From: a virus
Reading direction: 5' to 3' (one strand)
Virus record (IMG/VR): IMGVR_UViG_3300017714_003743
Span: 1-55,262 of that record
DNA length: 55,262 nt
Shown: positions 7,871-21,963 of the stretch, in pieces
Numbering within the stretch: the first letter of the stretch is position 1
Layout of the letters: the number at the start of each line of letters is the position of its first letter
Notes under the pieces: generated by a model
What the model saw: only the letters and a program-made list of their open reading frames with translations
Database searches by the model: none
Told to the model about the DNA's origin: nothing
Position numbers and translations under genes: made by a program

Positions 7871-9643
7871 ATGGCACAAATTCGTTCAAAACAAATTTCT
7901 GACTTTCTAAGTTCAATCACATGGGCAAATGTTGTATCGTCTGACAATGTAAAAATTGCAAACGTATGGGACATCAAACAAGGATTTGATACAGTAGACG
8001 CATCAGTAAACTCTTTAGAGACTTTCATCGCAGGTGAAGTATCTTCTTTAGAAGCTGTTGATACTGCTTTATCGGCTGAGATCGTAACAGAAAAAGAAAG
8101 AGTAGATGCAATCTTAGATTCTGCAGAAGCAGACAAAGATTCATTCGCTGAAATCGTTTCTTTAATCAACGCAGTTGATACTGAAAATGACAATGCATTC
8201 GCTTCATTCGTACTAAGAACAGATAAGTCAATCGATTCATTAGAATTAGTTGATGCTGATCTTCAGAGACAAATCACAAGCAATGACTCTGACATTCTTG
8301 GTTTAGAAGGTGACATCACTTCATTAGACACTAGAGTATTAGGTGTTGAAGGTGACTTAGCTTCTGAAATCGAAAGAGCAACTGGTAGAGAAAATGCTAT
8401 TGAAGCTGCTTTAAACGCAGAGATCGCTGCAACTAACGCTGATTTTATCAATGTTAACGCATCTATCGATTCTTTAGAAGCTGTTGACAATGGTTTTGCT
8501 GGTGATGTTACTTCATTAGACACTAGAGTATCTGGTGTTGAAGGTGACTTACAAGCTGAAATCGACAGAGCAACTGCAATGGAAGGTAAGATATCAGAAG
8601 CATTAGCTGCTGAGATCGCTGAAACTGCTGCTGAGCAAGCTGTTCAAGACGCATCTATCAATTCTTTAGAAGCTGCTGACGCTGGTTTATCATCTTCTAT
8701 CGAAGAGGAAGCAAGATTAAGAGCTGCTGCTGATTTAGCATTAGGTTCTAGAATCGACGCTAACGATTTAGACAACGCTAACTTAACATTATCTGTAAAC
8801 TCTTTAGAGGTTGTTGATGGTGAATTAGCATCTGACATCGCTACAGAAAAGGGTAGAATCGATGCAATCTTAGAAGCTTCAACTGCTGACAAAGATTCAT
8901 TCGCTGAAATCGTTTCTTTAATCAACTCTGTTGATACTGAAAATGATGATGCTTTTGCTGCATTCGTAGTAAGAACTGACGCATCTGTTGATTCTTTAGA
9001 AGTTGCTTTAGCTGCTGAAATCGCTTCAACTAACGCTGAGCAAATCGCACAAGACAGATCTATCGATTCTTTAGAAGCTGTTGATAACAATCTAGCGATT
9101 GCTATCGAGCAAGAAAAAGAAGATAGAGCTGGTGAAGACGCTAAGTTAAAAGCACAGATCGACGCTAACGACGCTGACAACTTATTATTAACTGCTTCAG
9201 TTAATTCTTTAGAGGTTGTTGACGGTGAATTAGCTGGTGACATCACTTCAATCGACACTAGAGTATTAGGTGTTGAAGGTGACTTAGCTGCTGAAATCAC
9301 AAGAGCTGGTTCTGTTGAATCTGCTTTATCTGCTGAATTAGCTGCTGAGATAGCAACAACTAACGGAGAGGTAAATGTTATAAACGCATCTATCGATTCA
9401 TTAGAAGTAGCTGTTGAAGAAGGTGGTACGTACCTAAGACAAACTGCAGTATTTTCTGCAACTAACTTATTTACTTTACCTCAGCCTGTTGCATTCGGAA
9501 CTAATGATGATTTAACTGTTTATGTAAACGGTGTATTCGTTGATTTCACATGTAGAGCTGGTACTGATATCGATTTCACAGGCTTATTAGCTTATGACGT
9601 TGATGCTAAGGACAAAGTTCAAGTTATGGGTATAAAACTATAA
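7871..9643 (+). CDS. long repetitive coiled-coil tail fibre protein
   Basis: 590 aa. Residues about 30-520 consist of degenerate repeats built around S(I/V)(D/N)SLExVD, GDITSLDTRVLGVEGDL and AEIxxTNAE units, rich in Ala, Glu, Asp, Leu and Ser. This is the heptad-like pattern of trimeric fibrous shafts. Two copies of a longer unit (DAIL...ADKDSFAEIVSLIN) occur near residues 76-115 and 330-368. The C-terminal 70 residues form a separate beta domain (LTVYVNGVFVDF, KVQVMGIKL). The N terminus (MAQIRSKQISDF) is typical of fibre proteins that attach to another virion part. A strong terminator follows, so this ends a transcription unit. The receptor is unknown. Confidence 0.82.
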   Translation: MAQIRSKQISDFLSSITWANVVSSDNVKIANVWDIKQGFDTVDASVNSLETFIAGEVSSLEAVDTALSAEIVTEKERVDAILDSAEADKDSFAEIVSLINAVDTENDNAFASFVLRTDKSIDSLELVDADLQRQITSNDSDILGLEGDITSLDTRVLGVEGDLASEIERATGRENAIEAALNAEIAATNADFINVNASIDSLEAVDNGFAGDVTSLDTRVSGVEGDLQAEIDRATAMEGKISEALAAEIAETAAEQAVQDASINSLEAADAGLSSSIEEEARLRAAADLALGSRIDANDLDNANLTLSVNSLEVVDGELASDIATEKGRIDAILEASTADKDSFAEIVSLINSVDTENDDAFAAFVVRTDASVDSLEVALAAEIASTNAEQIAQDRSIDSLEAVDNNLAIAIEQEKEDRAGEDAKLKAQIDANDADNLLLTASVNSLEVVDGELAGDITSIDTRVLGVEGDLAAEITRAGSVESALSAELAAEIATTNGEVNVINASIDSLEVAVEEGGTYLRQTAVFSATNLFTLPQPVAFGTNDDLTVYVNGVFVDFTCRAGTDIDFTGLLAYDVDAKDKVQVMGIKL

Positions 9644-9686
9644 TCTAAACCAAGGTTTAAATTATTAGCTTAATGCTTAATTGATT

Positions 9687-9717
9687 AAAGGCTCCTCGTA
9701 AGAGGAGCCTTTTTTAT
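9687..9717 (+). terminator. intrinsic terminator after the coiled-coil fibre gene
   Basis: An 11-bp perfect stem (AAAGGCTCCTC / GAGGAGCCTTT) with a GTAA tetraloop runs into a T-rich tract, 43 bases after the stop codon at 9643. Confidence 0.9.
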
Positions 9718-9721
9718 TTAA

Positions 9722-9730
9722 AATATATAG
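9722..9730 (+). promoter_or_regulatory. AATATATAG box, putative late promoter
   Basis: AATATATAG follows the terminator directly and lies 22 bases before the ATG at 9753, as expected for a promoter that restarts transcription. Function inferred from recurrence. Confidence 0.4.
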
Positions 9731-9752
9731 TAAAACAAAATATCGGTTTAAC

Positions 9753-10940
9753 ATGAACATTGGAATTACACTAGGATTACAACAGGATAATGAATCTCTT
9801 TGGATAAATGGAATCAAATTAAATGTATTAAATTTAATTGAAACTCTTTCTGAAATAGGAGATCATACTGTATATGCATTAGACACTAGTAATAAAGTTA
9901 AAGATCTGTCAAAGGTAGATTGGGACACTTCTAAATATCCTATTTATAAATATGCAGATAAGGTAAATTCAACGGATTTATTAATACTTCTAGGAACTTC
10001 ATTTAGTACAGAGCAAACAGTCGCCGTTAGAAAAAAGAATCCTAAAATTAAGATTATTAAATACTTTTGCGGTAATAATTATATTATAGATATGGAAAGA
10101 GTCTTATTTGATTCTAAAGAATCTGTAAGTAATTGGACGCATGGCCACGATGAAGCATGGTTTATCCCACAACAGGAATATCAAAATAGATCATACTATC
10201 AAACAATGGGAAGGCTTTCTGCTGACAAGGTTAAAGTGGTTCCATTTGTATGGAGTCCTAAGTTTATAAAAGAAGAAAATTCTAAAAATACCAGAAATGG
10301 TATGAAAGACGCATTCTATAAAGGAGGCAAGAATGCAGAAGATATGAACCTATCTTCAATGGAACCTAATATGAATGTAGTTAAGTATTGTATGCCCCTT
10401 ATAATGATGGTAGAAGAACTATACAGAAAAAAAGGTAAAAAGGCGTTCAATGAATTTTGGGTAGGAAGTGGTAAAAGATTATTATCTAGTAAATACTTTA
10501 TTAGTTCCATTAAACACTTAGATGTAACTCATTCCGGTAAATTAAAAATGTGCTCAAGGTACCCAGTAACTAATTTTCTTTCTGAGAAAACGGATATAGT
10601 TCTTTCACATCAATGGGATAATCCTTTAAACTATGCATATTTAGACGCTCTTTATTTTGGATATCCTTTAGTTCATAACGCAACGATGATTAAAGACGCA
10701 GGATATTATTATAAAGGATTCGACACAGTGTCAGCTGCAAAGATGTTAGAGCATGTATTAAATCACCATGACGAGATAGAAAAGGAATATACAGCAAAAA
10801 GCACGAAGGTTCTTTCAAGGTATCTTACAACAAATCCTAACATCGTAGATACATATAAAAAACTAATAGAGAATATTTTTGAACCAGGAAAACATGCTCT
10901 ATCAAACGAATATGACTGGTCAACAAACCTATATAAATAA
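9753..10940 (+). CDS. DUF2827-type GT-B-like glycosyltransferase
   Basis: 395 aa. The N terminus (MNIGITLGL...GIKLNVLNLIETL) resembles the first Rossmann half of a GT-B enzyme. The second half contains HQWDNPLNYAYLDALYFGYP (about 289-308) followed by LVHNATMIKDAGYYYKGFD, the signature I recall for the DUF2827 family, which occurs beside other glycosyltransferases. Sugar donor and acceptor are unknown. It sits between two fibre genes and 12 bases before a GT2-like gene, so decoration of the fibres or of the cell surface during infection is plausible. No signal peptide is seen. Confidence 0.68.
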   Translation: MNIGITLGLQQDNESLWINGIKLNVLNLIETLSEIGDHTVYALDTSNKVKDLSKVDWDTSKYPIYKYADKVNSTDLLILLGTSFSTEQTVAVRKKNPKIKIIKYFCGNNYIIDMERVLFDSKESVSNWTHGHDEAWFIPQQEYQNRSYYQTMGRLSADKVKVVPFVWSPKFIKEENSKNTRNGMKDAFYKGGKNAEDMNLSSMEPNMNVVKYCMPLIMMVEELYRKKGKKAFNEFWVGSGKRLLSSKYFISSIKHLDVTHSGKLKMCSRYPVTNFLSEKTDIVLSHQWDNPLNYAYLDALYFGYPLVHNATMIKDAGYYYKGFDTVSAAKMLEHVLNHHDEIEKEYTAKSTKVLSRYLTTNPNIVDTYKKLIENIFEPGKHALSNEYDWSTNLYK

Positions 10941-10952
10941 ACATAATAAATA

Positions 10953-11723
10953 ATGGAATTAAAAGAAGTAATTGAAGCGGCTGCAAAGCCAAAGATTAGT
11001 ATTATCATGCAATCATATCTTGGTAATTATCCAGGATCTAGGAAAGATTCACATTTTAAATTTTTAAGAGCAGTCCAGAGTTTTCAAAATCAATTATATA
11101 AAAACTGTGAATTAATAATAGTAGCAGACAATTGTATGGAAACAAAGTCACTATATGATGCTCATTTTCAAACTGAAGATAGTATAAGATTAATATACGT
11201 TTCTAGAAACTCAAAAGAAATGAGTACATATATGCAAAACGAAGAAGGCAACAAATATTATAGAGGTTTTCCTCGTAGAGTAGGAGTAGGAGCCGCAACT
11301 GGAAATTTAATTACATATATGGATTCAGACGATATGTTATTAGAAGAACATACACTACACCTAATGATAGAGTTTAATAAAAACCCTGACGCTAATTGGT
11401 GGATTAACAGATCTTGGTACGATAACGAAGTAATGAAATTTAAAGACGATAAAACATTTGAAGATTCTACAGAATATGGTGAAGAACTTCCAGATGTTGA
11501 AGGAAAGTGGAACATAACAAGAATAAAGGAAGGTTTAGTAGTAATGAGTCCTTGGTTGTTTATGCATAAACCATCTGCATCTGTTTTATGGAGAGATACT
11601 TGGGGTAACGTAAGTGAAGATTCAGATTTCAATGCAAGATTCAGAGAAAATCATAAAGGCGGAGCAGTAATGAACCGACCAACATACGTACGATGTCACT
11701 TCACAGATAAGTGGGATTATTAA
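10953..11723 (+). CDS. GT2-like (GT-A fold) glycosyltransferase
   Basis: 256 aa. The N terminus PKISIIMQSYLGNYP is the first strand of a family 2 transferase, followed by LIIVADNCM and the DxD motif YMDSDDML (D124, D126, D127). RVGVGAATGNLI is the usual helix before the DxD. The C-terminal part (MSPWLFMHKPSASVLW, SEDSDFNAR) holds a second acidic cluster in the acceptor region. It follows the DUF2827-type gene closely, and both precede the fibre genes at 11843 and 12640. The substrate is not known; a nucleotide sugar donor is expected for the family. Confidence 0.82.
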   Translation: MELKEVIEAAAKPKISIIMQSYLGNYPGSRKDSHFKFLRAVQSFQNQLYKNCELIIVADNCMETKSLYDAHFQTEDSIRLIYVSRNSKEMSTYMQNEEGNKYYRGFPRRVGVGAATGNLITYMDSDDMLLEEHTLHLMIEFNKNPDANWWINRSWYDNEVMKFKDDKTFEDSTEYGEELPDVEGKWNITRIKEGLVVMSPWLFMHKPSASVLWRDTWGNVSEDSDFNARFRENHKGGAVMNRPTYVRCHFTDKWDY

Positions 11724-11779
11724 TACGTAAAATAATATCTTATACTATAGATTCTGGGACCTTTATCCCATCAATTTAT

Positions 11780-11789
11780 AATATATAAG
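11780..11789 (+). promoter_or_regulatory. AATATATAAG box, putative late promoter for the fibre operon
   Basis: AATATATAAG lies in the 119-base gap before the ATG at 11843. A hairpin GTGGAA-TTA-TTCCAC follows near 11796-11810, which would lie in the mRNA leader. Upstream, TGGGA/TCCCA (about 11755-11770) forms a weak stem without a T-tract. Confidence 0.35.
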
Positions 11790-11842
11790 ATTGAGTGGAA
11801 TTATTCCACATATTAAATAAATTAAAAAAAATGTAACTATTC

Positions 11843-12619
11843 ATGTCATTAATTAAAATCAAGCAAATTGACGGCTTACAGGCTGCTCTTGATCTTATTA
11901 ACACTAGCATTGAATCAGGTTCGCTAAAATCGGCATACACACAGGAAGACCATGGGTTTACTGCTGGCCTATGCATAGCGTACGTAGGTTCTAGGTGGGT
12001 GTTAGCTGATTCAAGTACTGCTAATAAGCTGGGAAGATTAATCATCGAATCTATTGTAGATGCAGATAATTTTATCGCCGTACAAGTTGGAACAATAAAT
12101 GTTTCGCAATGGCCTAAATTAGATGCACTAGTTCCAGGAGAATTCTACGTAGTAGATAACTCAGGTAACGGTACACTAGAAGATTACGTTAATACCGGTG
12201 ATCCTGGTTTTGCATATAGCAATCCAGTTTTACAGGCATTAACAGAAACATCGGGTCATGTTCTTCCATGGAGACCATCAAAGTCACCAACAGACCTAAT
12301 TCAACCAGAAGAATTTACACAGACTTCTTTTTCAGCTGTGACTTCAGGAAATTACTCATCAACAGGACTTACACTAACGTATACTCCTTTCCAAGATTCA
12401 ACAGTTCAAGTATTCTTAAACGGTATAGCACTTGACGAATCTTATAATGATAGAAACGGAGACGTATATTTCTCTAGAGACGGTGGTACAACTGCTGTTC
12501 CAGCATCTGATTTAGATGCAGGAGATACTCTATACTGGAACGGAACTTTAGCAGGTTATGAACTTGCAGGTACCGATCAGTTTGAAATAGTATACGACAA
12601 AAGTAATCTAGACGACTAA
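11843..12619 (+). CDS. probable short tail-fibre or fibre-adaptor protein
   Basis: 258 aa. The N terminus MSLIKIKQIDGLQAALDLIN resembles the short helical start of many phage fibres. The middle contains beta-rich segments with RWVLADSS, LVPGEFYVVD and VLPWRPSK, similar to caps on fibre shafts. The C-terminal 80 residues (TVQVFLNGIALDESY, VYFSRDGGTTAVPASDLDAG) are shared with the protein at 6474. It lies 20 bases before the collagen-like gene and is probably cotranscribed with it. No enzyme motif is visible. Confidence 0.72.
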   Translation: MSLIKIKQIDGLQAALDLINTSIESGSLKSAYTQEDHGFTAGLCIAYVGSRWVLADSSTANKLGRLIIESIVDADNFIAVQVGTINVSQWPKLDALVPGEFYVVDNSGNGTLEDYVNTGDPGFAYSNPVLQALTETSGHVLPWRPSKSPTDLIQPEEFTQTSFSAVTSGNYSSTGLTLTYTPFQDSTVQVFLNGIALDESYNDRNGDVYFSRDGGTTAVPASDLDAGDTLYWNGTLAGYELAGTDQFEIVYDKSNLDD

Positions 12620-12639
12620 AAAAATAAATTATTAAAAAC

Positions 12640-18012
<5,373 letters not shown>

Positions 18013-18036
18013 TTTAAATCATCAAGATAATTTTAG

Positions 18037-18066
18037 AAAGGGTCCTCGAAAGAGGACCCTTTTTTT
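18037..18066 (+). terminator. intrinsic terminator after the collagen-like gene
   Basis: An 11-bp stem (AAAGGGTCCTC / GAGGACCCTTT) with a GAAA tetraloop is followed by a run of T, 25 bases after the stop at 18012. Confidence 0.92.
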
Positions 18067-18081
18067 ATGTGATATATAGAT

Positions 18082-18106
18082 TGTAATAACTTATTATCTT
18101 ATTACA
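18082..18106 (+). promoter_or_regulatory. 8-bp inverted repeat upstream of the oxygenase gene
   Basis: TGTAATAA and TTATTACA are perfect complements separated by nine bases. The element lies between a GATATATAG box at 18071 and an AAGTATAA box at 18130, in the leader region of the gene at 18162. It could be an operator; it has no T-tract. Confidence 0.35.
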
Positions 18107-18129
18107 CTAAGAAACATTTTCAATTAAGT

Positions 18130-18137
18130 AAGTATAA
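18130..18137 (+). promoter_or_regulatory. AAGTATAA box upstream of the oxygenase gene
   Basis: AAGTATAA ends 25 bases before the ATG at 18162 and matches boxes before several takeover and metabolic genes. Promoter role inferred. Confidence 0.4.
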
Positions 18138-18161
18138 CTAATATTATAGAGTAATAAAAGA

Positions 18162-19100
18162 ATGGAATATACAATTAATCATGAAACGTTTACAAAGTCT
18201 TTAAAATTTTATATAGAAGAAGTAAACAAGGGAGAAAAGACATATAGCCTTAAAGGATGGATCGGATTAATGGGCGGAGAAGTTATAGGGTTTTCAATTG
18301 CTAATTCAAAAAAGAATTTAGAAGTTTCTTTTAAAGGAACTAGAACAGACGTGTTAGATGCATACGATTATTCATTAACAAATAAGAATATGGAATTTAC
18401 CCTTGAAATTCCTATTGAAGATAGATCTAAAACCATAGTAGCAGATACTAGCATTGGCCCATGTCCAATTGGACCAATAGATAAATGGATAGTATACTAT
18501 TCTAAATTTAATAGAACTGATAAAGATATAATAGCAGTTGATGGATTCTATAAAGACCCTGATTTAGTAAGAGAATGGGCAATGAATAATTTAGAATTTT
18601 CACCTTCTAACTATCATAAAGGTGAAAGAGCTAAAGAAAGGTTTATACTAGAAGGTACTAAAGAAAAGTTAGAAGAAATTATAGGAAAACCTATATATAA
18701 TTGGAATCATCCTTCTTATGCAAATGGAATATTCCAGTTTTGCACAGCAGATCAACCTATAGTATATCATGTAGATAATCAAACATACGCAGCAATGGTA
18801 TATTTAACACCTGACGCTCCTCCTACTTCAGGAACCGCATTCTATAGAAGTAAAGTGACAGGAGATTATAGTTTTGATGATGATAAAAGAAATACACAAG
18901 CATACGTAGATGCATTTAAAGGTAATAGTAATGAAATGAATTTTTTCGATGGATCTAATTTTGAAAAAGTAGATGAAATAGGTAATGTGTATAATAGGCT
19001 AGTATTGTTTAATGCGAAAAACATTCACGCAGCTACACAATATTTTGGAGATGCGATTGACAATGCTAGGTTTTTCCACATGTTCTTTTTTGACGTATAA
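18162..19100 (+). CDS. Fe(II)/2-oxoglutarate oxygenase-like protein (DUF6445 type)
   Basis: 312 aa. Residues about 115-312 look like a DUF6445-type double-stranded beta-helix oxygenase: IIAVDGFYKDPDLVREWAMN, then YHVDNQTYAAMVYLTPDAPP and GTAFYRSK, and finally NIHAATQYFG. The metal ligands would be His203, Asp205 and His289, and Arg303 would bind 2-oxoglutarate. The N-terminal 110 residues form an unidentified beta-rich domain (GWIGLMGGEVIGFSI). The expected chemistry is hydroxylation of a side chain; the substrate is unknown. It lies directly downstream of the collagen-like gene and 15 bases before a glycosyltransferase. Lysine at the Y position of that collagen is a candidate target; free amino acids or a glycan are alternatives. 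Confidence 0.7.
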   Translation: MEYTINHETFTKSLKFYIEEVNKGEKTYSLKGWIGLMGGEVIGFSIANSKKNLEVSFKGTRTDVLDAYDYSLTNKNMEFTLEIPIEDRSKTIVADTSIGPCPIGPIDKWIVYYSKFNRTDKDIIAVDGFYKDPDLVREWAMNNLEFSPSNYHKGERAKERFILEGTKEKLEEIIGKPIYNWNHPSYANGIFQFCTADQPIVYHVDNQTYAAMVYLTPDAPPTSGTAFYRSKVTGDYSFDDDKRNTQAYVDAFKGNSNEMNFFDGSNFEKVDEIGNVYNRLVLFNAKNIHAATQYFGDAIDNARFFHMFFFDV

Positions 19101-19115
19101 AAAATAAACTTAAAT

Positions 19116-20990
19116 ATGAAGATTAGTATTATTACAAGGTGTACTAGGACAAGTAACCTTTTAACAATTAAAGAAGGCGTATTAAACTCGCCCAAGGGAG
19201 TAAATGTAAATTGGCACATTGTATTTGATACAGGAGCGTTAAAAGATATTGACGCAGAGGTTCTCTCGAACTTAACAGATACTGCCAATGTCAAATTACA
19301 TTTTGTAAAAGGTCAACAAGGAGGATTATTATATCCTGAAGTTTCTGATATTATTAGAACAATCAAATCAGGTTGGATCTATTTATTAGATGACGATAAC
19401 ATTATACATGAAGATTTTTATAAAACTATTAAAGCGAGTATAAAGAATCTTCCAATTGCACAGGTTCATATCGTTTCTCAATTAGTTGCAGGTAGAGATT
19501 TTACAGGACAAGAAATTAGAGTAGCTAGTCGTGAAAATACTGCCTTTCAGAAAATTGACATTGCACAGATGGTTATTAATAGAAGCATATTTGATACTCA
19601 TTCATTTAGTGCAAATTATGCAGCAGACGGTTTCTTTATAGAAGAAGTATTAAAAACACATGGAGATGCATTTGTATGGATTGATAAGGTTTTATCCCAC
19701 TACAATTATTTAGAAAAAGTACCATCTGCTAAAATACCTAAAATACTTTATATAGGAAAAACTAAGCCAGAATTAAAATCTAATAAGTATCTACCATACG
19801 AAGCGGACGAATTAAATGTAAAATATTTAGAAGACGATAATAATGTAACCGATGTAATAATCGAATTTAATCCAGATGCCATTATAACAAATGGATCTTC
19901 TTGGAAAGATTTCCCTTATCTTGCGGCACTACCATTGCAATATAGAAAAAAATGGTATAATGCGGTAGATTTAGAAGATATAGGAGATTCCTCATATTCT
20001 GTTGCAATGAATTCTATTCTCTCACCTTCTAACCTAGAAGATGACCAGATGATTTCGTTTTTTACACCCATATATAATACTGGCGAAAAACTATGGAACA
20101 CATACAGATCTTTAAGAGAACAGACTTATTCTAACTGGGAATGGGTTTTAGTAAATGACTCAACGGACGGTGGTAAAACATTAAAAATAGCTGAGCATAT
20201 TAGGTCAATTGATCCCAGAGTAAAATTATATGATTTTAGAGAAAAGTCAGGAGGCTGTATAGGAGAATCTAAATATAGATGTTGTTCTTTGGCTAAAGGG
20301 TATATCTTGGCAGAATTAGATCATGACGATTTATTAGTTAAGACGAGTGCTGAAGATTTACATAAAGCCGCACAGGCCCATCCTGAATGTGGAATGTTTT
20401 ATGGAGATACTGCGGAAGTAAATGAAGAATGGGAAAATCAGCAATATCCAGAAGGATTCGCACTAGGATATGGTAGCTATAGAGAAGAAGAATATGAAGG
20501 TAGGATGTTGTCACCTGCTAATCAACAGAATATTAATCCAAAAACAATCAGACATATAGTAGGAGTTCCAAATCATATCAGAGCTTGGAGAAGATCTACT
20601 TATTTTGAAATAGGAGGACACAATAGAAGTTTAACAATTGCAGATGATTTTGAATTAGTGATCAGAAGTTTTTTATATTCTAAGATATGTAAAATACCAA
20701 AACTAAGCTATATACAGTTTCTCTATAATAATCCGGACGGGAGAAATACCCATGATTTATCTAGAGCAGATATTCAAAGAAGAGTTAGAACTATCGCACA
20801 GCATTATAATAAACAAATTAACGCTAGATTCATTGAACTGGGTATTGAAGATTGGGCATATAATGAAAGTCCAGATTATCCAATTAATGCTGATTCTAGA
20901 TTTGGAGATGAAGAAGGTGTAGCTAACGTAACGTATACTGAAGTGTCTAAAGATGAGAAGCCTGAAAATAAGCTAGAAAAGGTAAAATAA
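19116..20990 (+). CDS. two-domain GT-A glycosyltransferase
   Basis: 624 aa. The N-terminal domain begins MKISIITRCTRTSNLLTI and has the DxD motif LLDDDN (D92-D94). A linker with a possible Rossmann-like stretch (KILYIGKTKPEL...AIITNGSSW, about 207-260) follows. The C-terminal GT2 domain starts near 310 (MISFFTPIYNTGEKLWNTY) and has LVNDSTDGG and AELDHDDLL (D402, D404, D405), and later the acidic ADDFELVIR. Two transferase domains suggest sequential addition of two sugars. The tail is charged and disordered. It follows the oxygenase by 15 bases and is probably cotranscribed with it. Acceptor not known. Confidence 0.8.
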   Translation: MKISIITRCTRTSNLLTIKEGVLNSPKGVNVNWHIVFDTGALKDIDAEVLSNLTDTANVKLHFVKGQQGGLLYPEVSDIIRTIKSGWIYLLDDDNIIHEDFYKTIKASIKNLPIAQVHIVSQLVAGRDFTGQEIRVASRENTAFQKIDIAQMVINRSIFDTHSFSANYAADGFFIEEVLKTHGDAFVWIDKVLSHYNYLEKVPSAKIPKILYIGKTKPELKSNKYLPYEADELNVKYLEDDNNVTDVIIEFNPDAIITNGSSWKDFPYLAALPLQYRKKWYNAVDLEDIGDSSYSVAMNSILSPSNLEDDQMISFFTPIYNTGEKLWNTYRSLREQTYSNWEWVLVNDSTDGGKTLKIAEHIRSIDPRVKLYDFREKSGGCIGESKYRCCSLAKGYILAELDHDDLLVKTSAEDLHKAAQAHPECGMFYGDTAEVNEEWENQQYPEGFALGYGSYREEEYEGRMLSPANQQNINPKTIRHIVGVPNHIRAWRRSTYFEIGGHNRSLTIADDFELVIRSFLYSKICKIPKLSYIQFLYNNPDGRNTHDLSRADIQRRVRTIAQHYNKQINARFIELGIEDWAYNESPDYPINADSRFGDEEGVANVTYTEVSKDEKPENKLEKVK

Positions 20991-21006
20991 TTTAGATAGA
21001 TAATAT

Positions 21007-21960
21007 ATGGAACAGATAAAATCATTTGACCAGTTTATTAATGAAAACTTAAATGAAGATACTAACGATCTTTTTAAAGTTTATTTAGCTATTGATCCAG
21101 ACTCCGGGCATAGATGGTGGTCTTACAAGGGATTCGCTAGCAATAACTTCTTTATACAAATTAATAAAGATAATTATAAAGACATAGATATTAATCCAGA
21201 CTACCCTATATTAACCTATAATTCAGGAGTGGTTGAAACTCTTTTAAAGGAAGGGTTAGTTAAAAAGGAAAATGTATACAATAGACCAGAATTTATTAAA
21301 CAATCTGGATCTAAAGCAGAGTTTCATAAAATAGTAGATGGAGATGAAAATATTCCACAAACTTGTCATGATGAGAAGGAGGCTTTAGAAATTGGATTTC
21401 CATTAATTGCAAAACCAGCGGAAGGACATTCAGGTATTGGAATTCAAGTTTTTAAATCACAAGAAGATTGGGATAAAGCTGATCATTCTAAATTTGATGT
21501 ATATTCAGAATTTGTAGATAAAAAATCTGAACATAGAATAATTAACTTTAAAGGTGATGCTTTCTTTTGGATGCAAAGAGAACCTCTAAATGATAAAGCA
21601 AAATCCGGTGATGGAGATGGTAAAGAAGAAATGAATTTTAAATATATTAAAAGAGATATTAACACTCTTCCTGAAAAATTCAAAGCACTAATAGAAAAGT
21701 TCTGTGAAAAATTTAAAGATTTACCATATATTTGCTTTGATATAATGGAAGATCAGGAAGGAAAACTCTATATTATAGAAAGTAATTCTCAACCTGGCGT
21801 TCCCTATGATTCTACAGTACAGATATACCGTCAAGTTTTTAAAGATTTTTACGGAAGAGAAGTAAACAAAGACACTGATAAAGTTTTAACTAAATTATCT
21901 AATGATCTAGATAGAAAAACCATAGAACTTGACAGTGAAAGATTTGAAATAAAAGAATAA
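21007..21960 (+). CDS. ATP-grasp ligase-like protein with capsid-targeting-like N terminus
   Basis: 317 aa. The ATP-grasp fold is supported by FPLIAKPAEGHSGIGIQVF (about 130-148: ATP-binding lysine and glycine-rich loop), YSEFVDKKSEHRIINFKGD (hinge) and FDIMEDQEGKLYIIESNSQP (metal-binding Asp, Glu and Asn). The order resembles RimK-like amino-acid ligases that join a carboxylate to an amine. The first residues MEQIKSFDQFINE resemble the T4 internal-protein targeting peptide (MKTYQEFIAE) with an I-x-E cut site, so the enzyme may be packaged in the head. The substrate is unknown. The next gene starts four bases after the stop. Confidence 0.78.
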   Translation: MEQIKSFDQFINENLNEDTNDLFKVYLAIDPDSGHRWWSYKGFASNNFFIQINKDNYKDIDINPDYPILTYNSGVVETLLKEGLVKKENVYNRPEFIKQSGSKAEFHKIVDGDENIPQTCHDEKEALEIGFPLIAKPAEGHSGIGIQVFKSQEDWDKADHSKFDVYSEFVDKKSEHRIINFKGDAFFWMQREPLNDKAKSGDGDGKEEMNFKYIKRDINTLPEKFKALIEKFCEKFKDLPYICFDIMEDQEGKLYIIESNSQPGVPYDSTVQIYRQVFKDFYGREVNKDTDKVLTKLSNDLDRKTIELDSERFEIKE

Positions 21961-21963
21961 ATT

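Noticed and set aside
8263-9300. Minus-strand open frames in the coiled-coil fibre gene
   Set aside because: Ser/Ala-rich shadows of the repetitive plus-strand frame, without starts, promoters or domains.
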